Origin: Knufia peltigerae
Lineage: Eukaryota > Ascomycota > Eurotiomycetes > Chaetothyriales > Trichomeriaceae
DNA: 64,000 bases
Assembly (NCBI GenBank): GCA_030247855.1
Contig: JAPDRN010000002.1
Span: 682,001 to 746,000, forward strand
Reading direction: 5' to 3'
The notes beneath the pieces were generated by a model. The model made no database searches and had not been told where the DNA came from. It saw only the letters and a list, made by a program, of their open reading frames with translations. Below are positions 10,104-20,959 of the stretch, piece after piece. A program made the position numbers and the translations under genes. Each line of letters starts with the position of its first letter. Position 1 is the stretch's first letter.

Positions 10104-10735
10104 GTTGGTGTGGTTTTTGACGCCGTGAGATCACTAAGTTGATGGTGGTGAAGCTCTATCTCGACACTGTTGAAGCTGGCAGTGTGAGATGTAGTCTCAG
10201 ACTTCTCTGATGTTCCATGAATCCCGTGAGATGGTACGAGTATTCACACTTAGCCGAACCTCCTTCTCCACATTACGACTACGTGAATTGCGGTACAGAC
10301 AATGACGTTACTGCAAGATCCCGATCATACTAGTACAAACACCGTTAGTCCAGGTACCAGGACGGATTCTTAACTCCGGGCAGGGATGCGGGAGAGGGTA
10401 GGGAAAGACCATGGTGTTTGAAGGCTACAAATAGGTAGTATACTGACCTGAATTGAAACGGGCGGTCTACAAAGGTCCAGACGTAAGTTACTATGAAGGA
10501 AGGCCTTTGTGTTCAGACACGAGTCCAATTGTTGAACAAAATCTGAAAGATGTAGTATATCACCAAAAGTATCTAGTGATGTTGTGACTTGAACACCAAC
10601 CCAGGCGACAATGCTCGACACTAAAGCGAGTCTTGTATGTCGAGGATGCGTCCTATGCAACATTGAAATGTGGCCGTTGCAATGAGAGAGAACCCCCAGA
10701 ACATTAGCGTTGGATCCAGTGACTCCTTCGGGTGC
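10104..10735. other. Intergenic
   Basis: This holds the 5' region of the minus-strand gene ending at 10103 and the 3' flank of the next minus-strand gene. A 97-codon open frame at 10370-10663 on the minus strand shows no domain, signal or low-complexity feature that would support it. Confidence 0.4.
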
Positions 10736-11323
10736 TCAACTGATGTCCATGGCATCTTCATTCCTGTCCATTGGAGCCGGGCTTGCAGGGGCCGGGGTCG
10801 CAGAATTGGAAGACTCCATCACCTCTTGATCGTCCGTCTTCTCTGAACTATCCGTCCAATTTTCCCCTGCTTGTTTCTTGAGCACACGGTGTGCCATGTT
10901 GGGTTTCACCACTCGTTTCCTTCTTCGCTTGATAGGTCGTTGTTCAGGTTGACCATCGACGACTTCCAACACTTCGATTTCGGTTCGTTTCCTCGCGGAA
11001 GGCTCGTTTTCCGGATCCATTTCTCTCGACTGGCGTTTCTGCCCACGGGTTTCGTCGCCATGGCCCTTTGGAGTGTGGTTGCGAGCATCACATGATAGCC
11101 GTCGCAGCCGTCCCGCCAGTTCATCATCCGTATCTGGCCACAGTTTCCTCAAAGCTCGATCATCTTCGAAATCGGAATCAATATCTTCATATTGATCGGG
11201 TTGTACAACTTCAGTATCCCCGTCGTACGCCATGTCATCTGGAGACAATTCCTCAATCTGAAGTCCATGATCAAAAGATTCTTGACGACGTCGTTTGCCT
11301 TTGGTATATTTTTGTAAAGCCAT
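10736..11323 (-). CDS. Small charged, probably nuclear, hypothetical protein
   Basis: Single-exon frame of 195 residues starting at the ATG at 11323. I do not recognise a family. The protein is strongly charged: a basic start (KYTKGKRRRQE), an acidic middle (DIDSDFEDD, DTDDE), and a basic patch RPIKRRRKRVV near 134-144 that reads like a nuclear localisation signal. It ends with an acidic, proline/alanine-rich tail finishing DAMDIS. Such tails and NLS-like clusters are common in small fungal nuclear proteins. Composition suggests it is mostly disordered. Functional assignment is not possible. Confidence 0.6.
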   Translation of the reverse strand: MALQKYTKGKRRRQESFDHGLQIEELSPDDMAYDGDTEVVQPDQYEDIDSDFEDDRALRKLWPDTDDELAGRLRRLSCDARNHTPKGHGDETRGQKRQSREMDPENEPSARKRTEIEVLEVVDGQPEQRPIKRRRKRVVKPNMAHRVLKKQAGENWTDSSEKTDDQEVMESSNSATPAPASPAPMDRNEDAMDIS

Positions 11324-12881
11324 TGCGGTATATCAATTCGAGCACGATTCGGAAGACGTCTACTATCGCACTGCACTGAGAGTATCCCACAAAAAATATG
11401 GCCGAAGCCCAGGGGAATTGCTATGGTAGCCAGAGACTGTTTTCATGTCGACCTTCTTTCGTGGCAAAAGAAGTTCGGTCTCGGTTGATGTCTGGCTATA
11501 CCGGACGATCCTTGTGTACGCACTGGATCGTCTGTATAGAGTTGTTAGAAACGATTACAGGATGACGGACTCTGGATTAGGGGTTTGTTCATCTAGATGG
11601 AGAGGTGCGACGATACTTGGTGCGATGAAAAAGAAAAGATGATGCCTCGAGAATTCTGGATTATTTAAAGCGGCGCCGAGCTCTCGTATTCGTACGAGTA
11701 CCGAACATTGTCAAAGCTACACCACGACATACTTTGATTCGCATTAAACTATCAGATGCTGCGCATGGTAACGATTACCAGAAGAGTCTTTAAATTGAGA
11801 GAGCCATGGGATATGGTTACGAGTATTGAACTGATTTATGACGCTCATAGGGAACAACTTCTGGGAAAACGTATCCCCAAGTTCACCACCCGCAATATCC
11901 GCACGCCCATCCCAAACCTTTACAGGTGGTACATTGCTAGAACCATCCTTATGTGTTAGCTGTCGAGTCTTTCCTGTAAGAACATCAGCTTTACTGAGTC
12001 ATCAGGTCCTCCGTTCTTGGTCCGCGGGTACACGTTCATACCACCCAGCGTACCTGCCTTCAGCCTTGCGATCACGAGGGCACCAACAGTCTGTGTTTGA
12101 AGTGAGAGGACTACAATAGGTATACAATATTACCAATAACACGAGATTTCTGACATATCTACAGTTGTTGCTCATGGCCCCAGATTGGCTCCTTTCAGGT
12201 CTCACATTGTTGGTCTGATCCTTTCGGTGATTTTAGGACGCGAGATCCATATGGACCACTGAACTTCGTACAAGATTGTCCTTGAGGGTGTTTGGAAGGC
12301 CAAAAAGACTTGCTTCGTACAACAACATCCTGATGCTCGGGGCTTTCGTCCGTCCAAACCCCCTTAACTCCTTCTAAATGAGGTTAATCAGCAGCTTCAA
12401 TGGCACCTCATCGAACAAGTTTCGCACATCGAACCCTGCCAGAAACGTCGCTGAGGATCTCAACCCGTAGAGATCATTGGGCCATGGACTGGTTCTTGTT
12501 GCCAAACATGGAGTGTTCCGCATTGACTTCGGATCTCTGTTATCACCCTCCATTTTAACGAAGGATCTGTACAGTACGGAGTTTCCTAAATCTCCTAGTT
12601 CCAAGGGAAAAACCGTGGACAATTCGCTTTTCGGCCGGCCGAAGCACCTTCGTACACATCGTTGCAAGGCTGTGAGATCTTTCTTTTCTTTATTTCCGTT
12701 CACAACACGTACAGAATGCTGCTGTACCTTCTTCGAATGTATTAAAAGTCTTTGGTTCTCTTGTTGGTACCTGTCTCTAGCTTTTTCACCCAACCACCAC
12801 ATCCGACAAAAGATACACCACATTCACGTTGTTGTCGCACCGTTCCGAGCCTTGTCTCTGAAGCAACTCACCTTTTCACAG
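11324..12881. other. Long intergenic region, promoter of the MFS transporter
   Basis: No gene is supported. The plus-strand frame of the transporter stays open upstream from 12477 to its likely ATG at 12882. The extra 135 residues are cysteine-rich and unlike a transporter N-terminus, so I treat that stretch as 5' leader. A minus-strand open frame of about 150 codons (12374-12823) overlaps it and has no recognisable domain. Confidence 0.45.
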
Positions 12882-14588
12882 ATGAGTCTAACAAAGCCAG
12901 GACTGAACGTGCCCCAGGCCGACTCGTCACGAGACGCCACTGCCGCCAACACTCCCTCGTCCAGCATCATGGAGAAAGATGTCGAAAAGGAAGGCATTCC
13001 CGCCGAATCTTCTGTCTCGGAACGGGAACCAACAAACATTGCAGAAAAGTCCGACAATAGTGAAGATGTAGTCGCAACTCCTCCCCAAACTCAACAACCA
13101 GTTTTCGACCCTTCTGCATTTCCAGATGGAGGGTTCAAGGCTTGGACGGTCGTCGCCGGAGCGTTCGCCAGTCTTTTCGTCAGTTTCGGATGGATCAACT
13201 GTGAGTGAATAGGATTCCATCGACCGTCAACAATCGGCCCAACACTCAAGTGACCTCCTGACTGACACTATATGAACTACTTACATAGGCATCGGTGTGT
13301 TCCAAGAATACTACGAAACTCATCAACTCCGAAAATACTCTTCGCAAGAGGTTGCATGGATCCCCTCTACCGAGTCATGTATGATGTTCTTGGGTGGTAT
13401 CTGGGTGGGAAGATTATACGGTATGCCAAAACAAACCACCACCACCACCACTTTGTCTCTTCTCCCTCTGTAGATATTCTTATCAGACTGACAACCTCCC
13501 TTCTTCATTGTCATCATCATCAGATAATTACGGCCCCCGATACCTTCTCATGGCCGGCACATTCTTCCACGTCTTCGGACTGATGATGACCTCCATCTCC
13601 AAGGAGTACTACCAGTTTTTCCTGGCGCAAGCCGTCTGTTCCGCCATCGGGTGCTCTCTCTTCTTCTACCCATCCATGTCGGCCGTGACGACGTGGTTCT
13701 TCAAACGACGGGCCCTGGCTCTGGGGGTCACCGCCGCAGGCTCTTCCATCGGTGGAGTCATCTTCCCCGTCATGGTCGAAAAACTCATCCCTCAAGTCGG
13801 CTTCGGCTGGACCATGCGAATCTGCGCCTTTCTCATCCTGGCCCTGGGTCTCTTTGCCAACCTCACCATCGTCAGTCGCATACCACCTAGACCTAGACCC
13901 GTCAAAGCAAAAGATTTCCTACGTCCTTTCTCCGAACCGACTTTCGCCACGCTGGCCACCGGTGGCTTTCTGACTTGGCTAGGTACGTTTTGTCCACACG
14001 ATCTTTCCCCCCTTTTATTGTTTTTATTTTTGAACCATCTTCTCTGACATTTTGCGTGGTTACCCAGGTCTCTTCATCCCCTTCACCTTCATCATCCTCG
14101 CCAGCCGAGCCCACGGCGTCCCCAACTCTCTCGCCAAGTACCTCGTCCCCATCATGAACGCCGCCAGCACGTTCGGCAGGACCATCCCACCCTTCCTCGC
14201 CGACCGCGTCGGCCGCCTCAACGTCTTGTTGTCCATGTCGATTCTGTCGTCCGTCATCACGCTGGCCCTGTGGGTCCCCAGCGGGGGTTCCGCCGCCACC
14301 GTCGTCTACTGCTGCGTGTTTGGTTTCAGTTCCGGCGGCGTCGCGAGCATCTTGCCGGCGGTCATCGCCCAGTTCTCCAACATCCAAGAGATCGGCGTGC
14401 GGACGGGTGCCTTGTTCAGCGTGGCCGCCGTCGCCACCCTCATCGGAAGCCCCATCGCGGGCCAGATCATCTCCAACGGGGGTTACAGAGACATGCAGGC
14501 TTTTGGCGGTGCCACCCTCGCCGCTGGCTCCCTGGTGTGGGTTTTCCTCTGGGTCAGGTTGGGCGGGTTCAAGGGGAAGAAGGTGTAG
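12882..14588 (+). CDS. MFS transporter, monocarboxylate-porter type
   Basis: Model: 12882-13200, 13289-13420, 13524-13982 and 14068-14588, all GT-AG and in frame, giving 476 residues. After a disordered polar N-terminus of about 75 residues, the sequence FPDGGFKAWTVVAGAF opens the first membrane helix. This is the characteristic PDGGxGW-like entry of the monocarboxylate (MCT/MCH) branch of the major facilitator superfamily. About twelve hydrophobic segments follow, with YGPRYLL in the second/third helix loop and DRVGRLNVL between helices 8 and 9. Members carry monocarboxylates, riboflavin or related small acids across the plasma or vacuolar membrane, but the substrate cannot be read from the sequence. 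The ATG at 12882 is preferred over upstream open sequence because it directly precedes the usual polar leader. Confidence 0.92.
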
Positions 14589-15352
14589 CATCGTGGGCGT
14601 GTAATTTCACCAGCATCCGTCCAACCGTCCCTACTCGCACTTATCTTGATGTCTTGTTTCAGAAAGAAACATAGCATGCATACTGTCAGGAGTCTCGATA
14701 ATATCATTCCAACATCGATAGAAACATAGAATCATATAATGGAACAACGAGTATCCCAAGTTTGCTATACGCACCCGGCCATCATAGCATTCAATCAACA
14801 ATGATAGCTACTAGCTTATGGTAGTAACTACCTACTGTGAGGTATCGGTACCTCTGTAGAGATTTCATCATCGTCCGAGTCCATTTGACAATAAAAAACA
14901 GAACTCGAGACCCGGGACCATAAAACCGAAAACGTGACACAGACATATATACACACCTCAACAACAAGTTTCACGACCTCGCCGTACTCATATTTTGTTT
15001 CCTTCGTTGAAATTCTAGTTCCAAGAATCAAATCCGAGATACTGATCTTTGGGGGAAAAAAATTCAATAATCCAAAAACCCAAAAAAAGGAGTAGGCTGG
15101 TTCCAGACACCCGTTGTCGCCGGTCAGGTTAGTCATGTCTGTCTCTCGCCAAATGAGTCGTCCAAATCCCGTCCTCCATGTCATTCTGAAATCGTAATCA
15201 TGATCGCGCTTGGGTATCATCATTGCATGGCCACATTTCCCTTGGCCGTGACAATGGTGCTGAACCGTACAACACGGCCATTTCACCTTGTCCGAGGACA
15301 ACTCGGCAAGCAAGAGCACACAACACAACATACATGCATGCTCGCTCAATCG
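14589..15352. other. Intergenic, convergent 3' ends
   Basis: This lies between the 3' ends of the MFS transporter (plus) and the NYN-domain gene (minus). A minus-strand open frame of 173 codons (14828-15349) has no recognisable domain and is probably chance or 3' untranslated sequence of the NYN gene. Confidence 0.4.
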
Positions 15353-16873
15353 TTAGTCATCATCTTCGTCAATCAAATGTTCGACAAAGGGGTCCAATTC
15401 GACCCATTTGAACATGGGCCCCCACTTGTACCGGAATTCCTTCCTCTTGTACAGACTGCTGGTGTTCAGTCTGAAACTGACCAGCTCAACCGACCATCCT
15501 TTTTCCAACGCACGTTCGACCATACGGAGGAACCCGCCCGAATACTCGGCCTCGGCCGCGTCGCCCGTGGCGAGAACAATCGTGCTGGGTTTCTCCGCAT
15601 CGATCAACGACTCGAGGATCTTCAGGTGTAGAATTTCGTCCACGGCCTGTTCGACCCATTTTTCGGGCGCGTGCGTCGGCACGGAGAGAGAATTGTTCGT
15701 CTCAGAACCACTCGTCTCCCCGGACTGATACCTCCGCTGTCGCGGCGTCAGCTCCTTTGCCTTGTGCACGCGTTCAAGAATGTTGGTCTCGTAGCCGATG
15801 GACTTGGCCTGCGCGATCGCGGCGTACTTGTCCGATCCGACCAGGACGCGCTTGGCGGCTGGGCGGCCTCTTTCGAGTACGAGCGAGAAGTTGTGAAAGG
15901 ACAGTGGGACACGCTTCAGGCGCGTGTCTCGCGGCATGCCACGTGCTACTTTCAAGCAGTCGTGGAAGCCAATCGAGATGTTGGACATGTCGATGAAAAC
16001 GTGGATACCGATGTTGGAAATATTCAAAGGGGTGAATGCCGGTTCGAGGAGACCCGAGTTCTTCAAGTATCTCTTCTCGTCGGGAAAGTGACGGGCCAAT
16101 TCAGTAATGAGTGCTTGCTTTCGTTGCCGCGGAGAAAGGCCGTCGCGTGGAGCCACGGACATTCGTCTAAAGGGTGACGGGGCATCAGCAATCTGCCAGA
16201 GAAATGGATGCGATACCGGATATTCTCGCTTTGGCGTTCTTATCTCGGATTTGGGTGGTGAAGGTGATGTCGGTGGAGAGGTCTCGCGCAGTGAAGGTCT
16301 CGAATAACCAAGGATGTCGTCTATGACGGCTCTTCGGTCTGGCGACCTTCTCAAAGACTCCAATTCCTCTCCCGATTCGAGGTCAGTGGTATCTGACGTG
16401 GACTTTTGCTGGGCGGCGAGCTGGTCTGCTCTTTCTTTTGCTCGTGCTCTTCGTTCGGCACGTTTCTTGTTGCGTATGTACGCTGCTGTGACCTTTGTGG
16501 GTTCGACGTTGTCTTCTAGATCCGCTCCATCTACTTCATCTCGCCACCGAACTCCCTTGTTCAGCTGATTGAGGTCGAGTTCGGCGACTGGCTCGTCGTT
16601 GATTTCGTATCTCACTAGCTCGGCAGCTTGTTGTTGTTGTTGGTGTTGTTGTTGTTCATCATCAGCAGTATGCGGACGACTCAGAAAGTCCCAGAGACTG
16701 CTAAAGTCACCAAGTGACGTGTTGTTGGATTCATGGTCCTGAGCTTCGTCGAAGGTCGGGACAAACGACAAGGGCGTTGTAGTTGGAGGGTCTTGAGACT
16801 TGAGCGAGAGGTCCTTGAGGAGGCCAATGGCAGAACCAAGATCCCATATCAGGGGATCCTCAGTGTCCGACAT
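15353..16873 (-). CDS. NYN-domain (PIN-like nuclease fold) protein
   Basis: Single exon, 506 residues, starting at the ATG at 16873. The first 280 residues are disordered and include a glutamine run at 74-82 and a basic helical stretch near 135-150. The C-terminal half carries a NYN domain, the PIN-like fold of Limkain-b1 and related putative RNases: HVFIDMSN (Asp295) forms the first acidic strand and IVLATGDAAEAEYSGGF, near 433-450, the second acidic cluster. The conserved aspartates that would bind a metal ion are present, so nuclease activity is plausible. The substrate is unknown, RNA being the usual guess. The C-terminus ends in an acidic DEDDD. I am sure of the domain and unsure of the role. 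Confidence 0.85.
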   Translation of the reverse strand: MSDTEDPLIWDLGSAIGLLKDLSLKSQDPPTTTPLSFVPTFDEAQDHESNNTSLGDFSSLWDFLSRPHTADDEQQQHQQQQQAAELVRYEINDEPVAELDLNQLNKGVRWRDEVDGADLEDNVEPTKVTAAYIRNKKRAERRARAKERADQLAAQQKSTSDTTDLESGEELESLRRSPDRRAVIDDILGYSRPSLRETSPPTSPSPPKSEIRTPKREYPVSHPFLWQIADAPSPFRRMSVAPRDGLSPRQRKQALITELARHFPDEKRYLKNSGLLEPAFTPLNISNIGIHVFIDMSNISIGFHDCLKVARGMPRDTRLKRVPLSFHNFSLVLERGRPAAKRVLVGSDKYAAIAQAKSIGYETNILERVHKAKELTPRQRRYQSGETSGSETNNSLSVPTHAPEKWVEQAVDEILHLKILESLIDAEKPSTIVLATGDAAEAEYSGGFLRMVERALEKGWSVELVSFRLNTSSLYKRKEFRYKWGPMFKWVELDPFVEHLIDEDDD

Positions 16874-17396
16874 GTGAGGCGCTATAATGAGGCGTTGGTC
16901 TCGAGAAGGTGAATGGTGTGGCGATTAGAGAGGGGACAACTTGATTGGAAGGTAGAAGTGCAAGGAACGACGACGCATATCTTCGATTTGGTGGTTCGGT
17001 TTCGAAAGCGATGTTATACTAGAAAGTATAGAGTAAATTCCTCAGGTGTCGAGGAAAAGAATAAAGTGAATTGGATGAGGCTGACTTTGATGTTGTGTGA
17101 CTGTAATGTGCGAGGTGAGAGGGATGAGAGGCGAGATATGGAGCAGTCGAGAAGTCGATGATTCACAACAAGGCCCAGCACTGACTCTTGTTTTAGTTAA
17201 GCTGAGGGCGCTAGAATTCTAGTAGGCGGACCAGCCCGCCAAATACATCTAGTGCTACGTATGGCAAGTGTGCCGAAGGAAAAAGTGACACCTTTACGGA
17301 GCACCATCAAGGTTATAACAGCTTTACGATACAAGGAAATGGTCTGCCTATTTCGCTTTCATATGGTAGCTTCAGAAGTGCTAACTCTCTTTTGAG
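16874..17396. other. Intergenic, promoter of the NYN gene
   Basis: The 5' flank of the minus-strand NYN gene meets the 3' end of the minus-strand FAD monooxygenase. I see no gene or strong motif. Confidence 0.4.
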
Positions 17397-18668
17397 TTAC
17401 GAAGCTAGAGGATGATGACCGAATTGACTCCTATTCCCCAACATCACTCCTCTTCGCTGCCAGCTCCATGCAAAATTGAGAACCTGCTCGTCATACTCGT
17501 CCCAGTCGATCTCCTCCCCGAACACCTTCTCCAGCATCAACGCGTGAAAGGCAGCTTGGCTCGTACTCGCCGCGGTATGTGGTCGGAAGCCGGCGAGGGC
17601 GTCTCCGACAATGAGTGCCTTGCCATTTAGGAGTCTCCCGATCTTCGTTCCTCTTGCTGGAGGTTCGACGTCGGTGATGGCTTGTACAAATGGCATCTTT
17701 GTGTTGGCAACAATCTCCGCAAACTGTGGCGCAAGGACTTCCCGGGCTCGAGCAATCTGCCTGTCCCACACCCGGGGCTGCATCTTGCCTCCGGTCGGTA
17801 AGGTGAAGCGATGAAGATTCCCATCGGTGTCGGTCATGAGCTCTTTGTACTCTTCGGAATCTTCGTCGACGTTCCAGTACCACACCCAGTTCACCAGACG
17901 CTGACCTCTGGCGAGGTTCCCGGCCTTGCCTGGAATGGCGTACGACAGAGCTTGCGTGCCGTTGGCGTGGAAGAAGGTAAATCTCTCGACGAAGACCGCC
18001 GCGGCCGACTCCGACACCTCCGTCTCGGGCACCGTGCCTCGAAACGCCACGTACCCAGCGTATTTTCTGTCTGCCGCCTCGTCACCCAGCAGCATGCCTC
18101 GTAGGTGTGATGAAGGCCCGTCCGCCGCGATCAACAAGTCCGCCGTCATGGTCTCTGGCTTGGCTCCATCGTTGCTTTCACCTTCATCTTTTCTGGTCTT
18201 CTTGTACGTGACCTCGACTTTATCACCGGCCGCCTCACGGACGTCCGTCACCAGTCGACCGTATTCGTAACTCACTCTGCCCTCTCCCTCTGACCGAGGA
18301 GGACTTTGTTCCAGGTAATCACTCTCGACGCCGTCAAAGTTGGCCCTCCCCAGATAGTAGAGAAGATCCCAACTCGTCATCCGCTGCTGATAGTCTTCGC
18401 GATCGATAATGTTTCCAGCACGGTCAAGATAGTACCGCGCCTGTGAAGTTACGGCGATCGCCCTCTTCGACAAATCATGTTTGTGGTAGAACGCCTGGGT
18501 CTCTCCCCCCGCGACGACCCCTGCACCTTGGTCATGCAGCAGCGGTACCGGCGAGCGTTCGAGGATCGTGACTGTGTGACCGAGACGCTTCAGTGGGATT
18601 GACGTCATGAGACCGGCCAAAGATCCCCCTACGACGACGATGTCGAGCTTTTTGGAAAGGTCGAGCAT
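17397..18668 (-). CDS. FAD-dependent aromatic-ring monooxygenase (PHBH-type fold)
   Basis: Single exon, 423 residues, start ATG at 18668. The N-terminal Rossmann motif is IVVVGGSLAGLM (residues 10-21), followed by ILERSP at the end of the second strand. The DG motif appears as AADGPSSHLRG near 181-191 and the GD motif as LIVGDALAGFRPH near 357-369. These are the three FAD/NADPH signatures of class A flavoprotein hydroxylases, which insert one oxygen atom into phenolic or N-heteroaromatic substrates. The overall form is closest, in my reading, to 2,6-dihydroxypyridine or 6-hydroxynicotinate 3-hydroxylases. No membrane anchor is seen. It is transcribed away from the lactonase-like gene starting at 19707, which suggests co-regulation and perhaps a shared catabolic route (inference). 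Confidence 0.88.
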   Translation of the reverse strand: MLDLSKKLDIVVVGGSLAGLMTSIPLKRLGHTVTILERSPVPLLHDQGAGVVAGGETQAFYHKHDLSKRAIAVTSQARYYLDRAGNIIDREDYQQRMTSWDLLYYLGRANFDGVESDYLEQSPPRSEGEGRVSYEYGRLVTDVREAAGDKVEVTYKKTRKDEGESNDGAKPETMTADLLIAADGPSSHLRGMLLGDEAADRKYAGYVAFRGTVPETEVSESAAAVFVERFTFFHANGTQALSYAIPGKAGNLARGQRLVNWVWYWNVDEDSEEYKELMTDTDGNLHRFTLPTGGKMQPRVWDRQIARAREVLAPQFAEIVANTKMPFVQAITDVEPPARGTKIGRLLNGKALIVGDALAGFRPHTAASTSQAAFHALMLEKVFGEEIDWDEYDEQVLNFAWSWQRRGVMLGNRSQFGHHPLAS

Positions 18669-19706
18669 GATGTTGAGTCTTTTGGGAAGTGTGTCAACCG
18701 TTCATTTCAACTACATACATACCGAGATATAAGATCCGTTTCAGATGGTGGTTCGTTTCATATGTATTTCAATTTAGATACCTAGACCTTTCTCGATACC
18801 GAGTATTAGATCAGCAGTTCATCCTGGTCCGGTTTAAGGCAGGATGGACACCATCTAGTACGAGCATCTACTCCGTACGTCGTTAGGTGTTGCGAGCTGG
18901 ATGACAAATCGGTCTATAGGATCTCGTACTCGTACTCTGTGAAGGCCCGGTGTTTTCAACCCTCAAATGGAAACAAGCTGTTCGACACATCTGAATCACA
19001 CTCGCCGGACTACGGACATTACACATTCGGCGTTCCGGAGGCCAAAAGTATTCCGCTCCTCATACTTGAGTTGATCCGCCAATCCCAATGTGTGGATGAA
19101 GTGGGAATGGCCAATACTGGTAGGGTACTCATGTACTTCTCTTTTTCCGCAACCACCAACCACCATAGAAGAGGTACTGTGTAGAATATCTCAGATACTC
19201 TGTAGGTACCTAGTAAATATATTGGGTAGATCCGGATGTACTCCGTATCCAGTACGAGATACGATTATCTCGATAGGATCGCCTTGTTTTTTTTCTTCCC
19301 CTCCTCCTCTCCTCTTCCATCTCCCCAAATTCCGCTCTCCTCCTCCTTTTCCCATCTTCCCTTTGGTGCGAAGCCGAAACAATCAGCCCATGTCGTCAGA
19401 TTTGCTGACATTAGCCGAGTCCGATCTAATCAAGCTCATCAACTTGCTTGTGCTACTCCACCTTTAACCCTCTTTCGGATGGCGCCACAAGTTTGTCCAT
19501 CGCCAGCGCTCTCGTCTCACCTATGAAATACTTCACCAGTCAACAGCTATCGGAAGCTTGGAAATGCGGGGATTTCCAGTATATCAAGATGCCCCTCGGA
19601 TCCTCGCAGTGAAGAAAATCAAGTTTCGCAGCTTCTCCTTTGTAGTAGTCTAGAACTGTCCCGCTCTTCTGATCCTACCCGAACCGTCACATTGCAGCAG
19701 CCCGTC
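18669..19706. promoter_or_regulatory. Divergent intergenic region, monooxygenase / lactonase
   Basis: These 1,038 bp separate two enzyme genes transcribed in opposite directions, so any regulator bound here could act on both. The region contains two perfect copies of the 9-mer TACTCCGTA (18869-18877 and 19239-19247). It also has a strongly pyrimidine-rich tract near 19288-19370, close to the probable leader of the plus-strand gene. No gene is visible in it. Confidence 0.5.
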
Positions 19707-20741
19707 ATGGCCGCCATCCAAGCTCAACTCGACCGTGGGGCAGTGCCAAACCACATCTCCAACGTATGTCCCAAGGGAACCAAATTCCATATCCTTGAGG
19801 TCGGATGGCTTGAATGCGATGACGCCTTTGTGGTGCGAGGTGGGAACTCCAGCACACTGAGCACCAAGGACAAGTCCTTTGTCAACAAGCGGAGAGAACT
19901 GCCGGTGTTCTGTATTCTGATCGAGCATCCCCATGAAGGTCTGATCTTGTGGGAGACGGGATGCGGGAAAGACTACCCGGAAGTATGGGGGCCACAAATT
20001 GCAGATGTCTTCGCCCGGATCAAATATGAGCCTCGCCACGAGTTACAGGCCGCCGTCGAGGCAACGGGCAATAAGCTGGAGGACATCAAGAAGATCATCA
20101 TAGGCCATTTGCACCTAGATCATGCTGGTGGCTTGGACGTGTTTCTAGACAGGAAAGACGTCGAAATCTGGGTACACGACAGAGAATTGAGAGCCGCTTT
20201 CTGGTCCGTCGCAACCGGAGCTGACGTTGGTGTGTATATGGAGCATTACCTCAAGTTGAGCCTGTAAGTGTCCTTGACTCGAAACTTAGAAGTCAGAACG
20301 GACGCTGACAACATCTAGCAACTGGAAAACCTTCGATGACCGCACCTTCGACTTCTGTCAAGGTATTACACTGCACCATTTGCCAGGCCACACAGACGGT
20401 ATGTATCACAACTCTACTGTGAGGCCAGAACTGATTCTCGAAGGCTTGATCGGCATGCAAATCAATATGCCCGACAGTGGCACTTTCCTCTTCATCAGTG
20501 ATCATTGCCACGTCATTGAAAATGTAGGCATCTTTAGGTTCGTCGTCTTCAACCAATACTGACATTCTGCCAGTGGCGCGACGGTATCCCACAAGGTTGG
20601 CTTGCAAGAGATCATCCAGCGTGGTTTCAGAGCACGCAACGCCTGAAGCAATTGGAGAGGACGACAAGAGGCCAGGTCATCCCCGGACATGACAAAGAAA
20701 CTTATTTGGGTCTCATCAAGAACGGTACCGTGTACACTTGA
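19707..20741 (+). CDS. Metallo-beta-lactamase-fold hydrolase, lactonase-like
   Basis: Model: 19707-20263, 20319-20398, 20444-20523 and 20574-20741, giving 294 residues. The ATG at 19707 has a good Kozak context; the open frame upstream lacks an ATG. All metal ligands of a binuclear metallo-beta-lactamase are present: HLHLDH (His134, His136, Asp138, His139), His210 in PGHTDG, Asp232 in FISDH and His278 in PGHDKE. The HxHxDH-AGG block followed by PGHT resembles the N-acyl-homoserine-lactonase (AiiA/AttM) branch, which opens lactone rings. No signal peptide is seen, so a cytosolic enzyme is likely. The third intron, 20524-20573, is only 50 bp. Divergence from the FAD monooxygenase suggests a hydroxylate-then-open-ring logic (inference). 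The substrate is unknown. Confidence 0.88.
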
Positions 20742-20959
20742 GCGAAGTGTCCTAAAGCTGTCACGATAAGAGGAGGACGACCGATGCTGTGAGTCCATGA
20801 AGCATGGTCGTTGAGATGAAAGAGGTCGCAATCCAGATCGGTCATTTTGCGGACGTATCTTGCAGGCGTTATTTGTGCCAATGTGTTTTGATCATACTCT
20901 CAGTTGGGAAAGGTGCCTTGTTGATGGGATGAAATCAGTTCGTTTTGCGGTAATGGCTT

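Noticed and set aside
12374..12823. Minus-strand open frame of about 150 codons overlapping the transporter leader
   Set aside because: No domain, no homologous pattern I recognise, and it overlaps the likely promoter/leader of the MFS gene.
14828..15349. Minus-strand open frame of 173 codons
   Set aside because: It lies in the 3' flank of the NYN gene and has no protein-like features.
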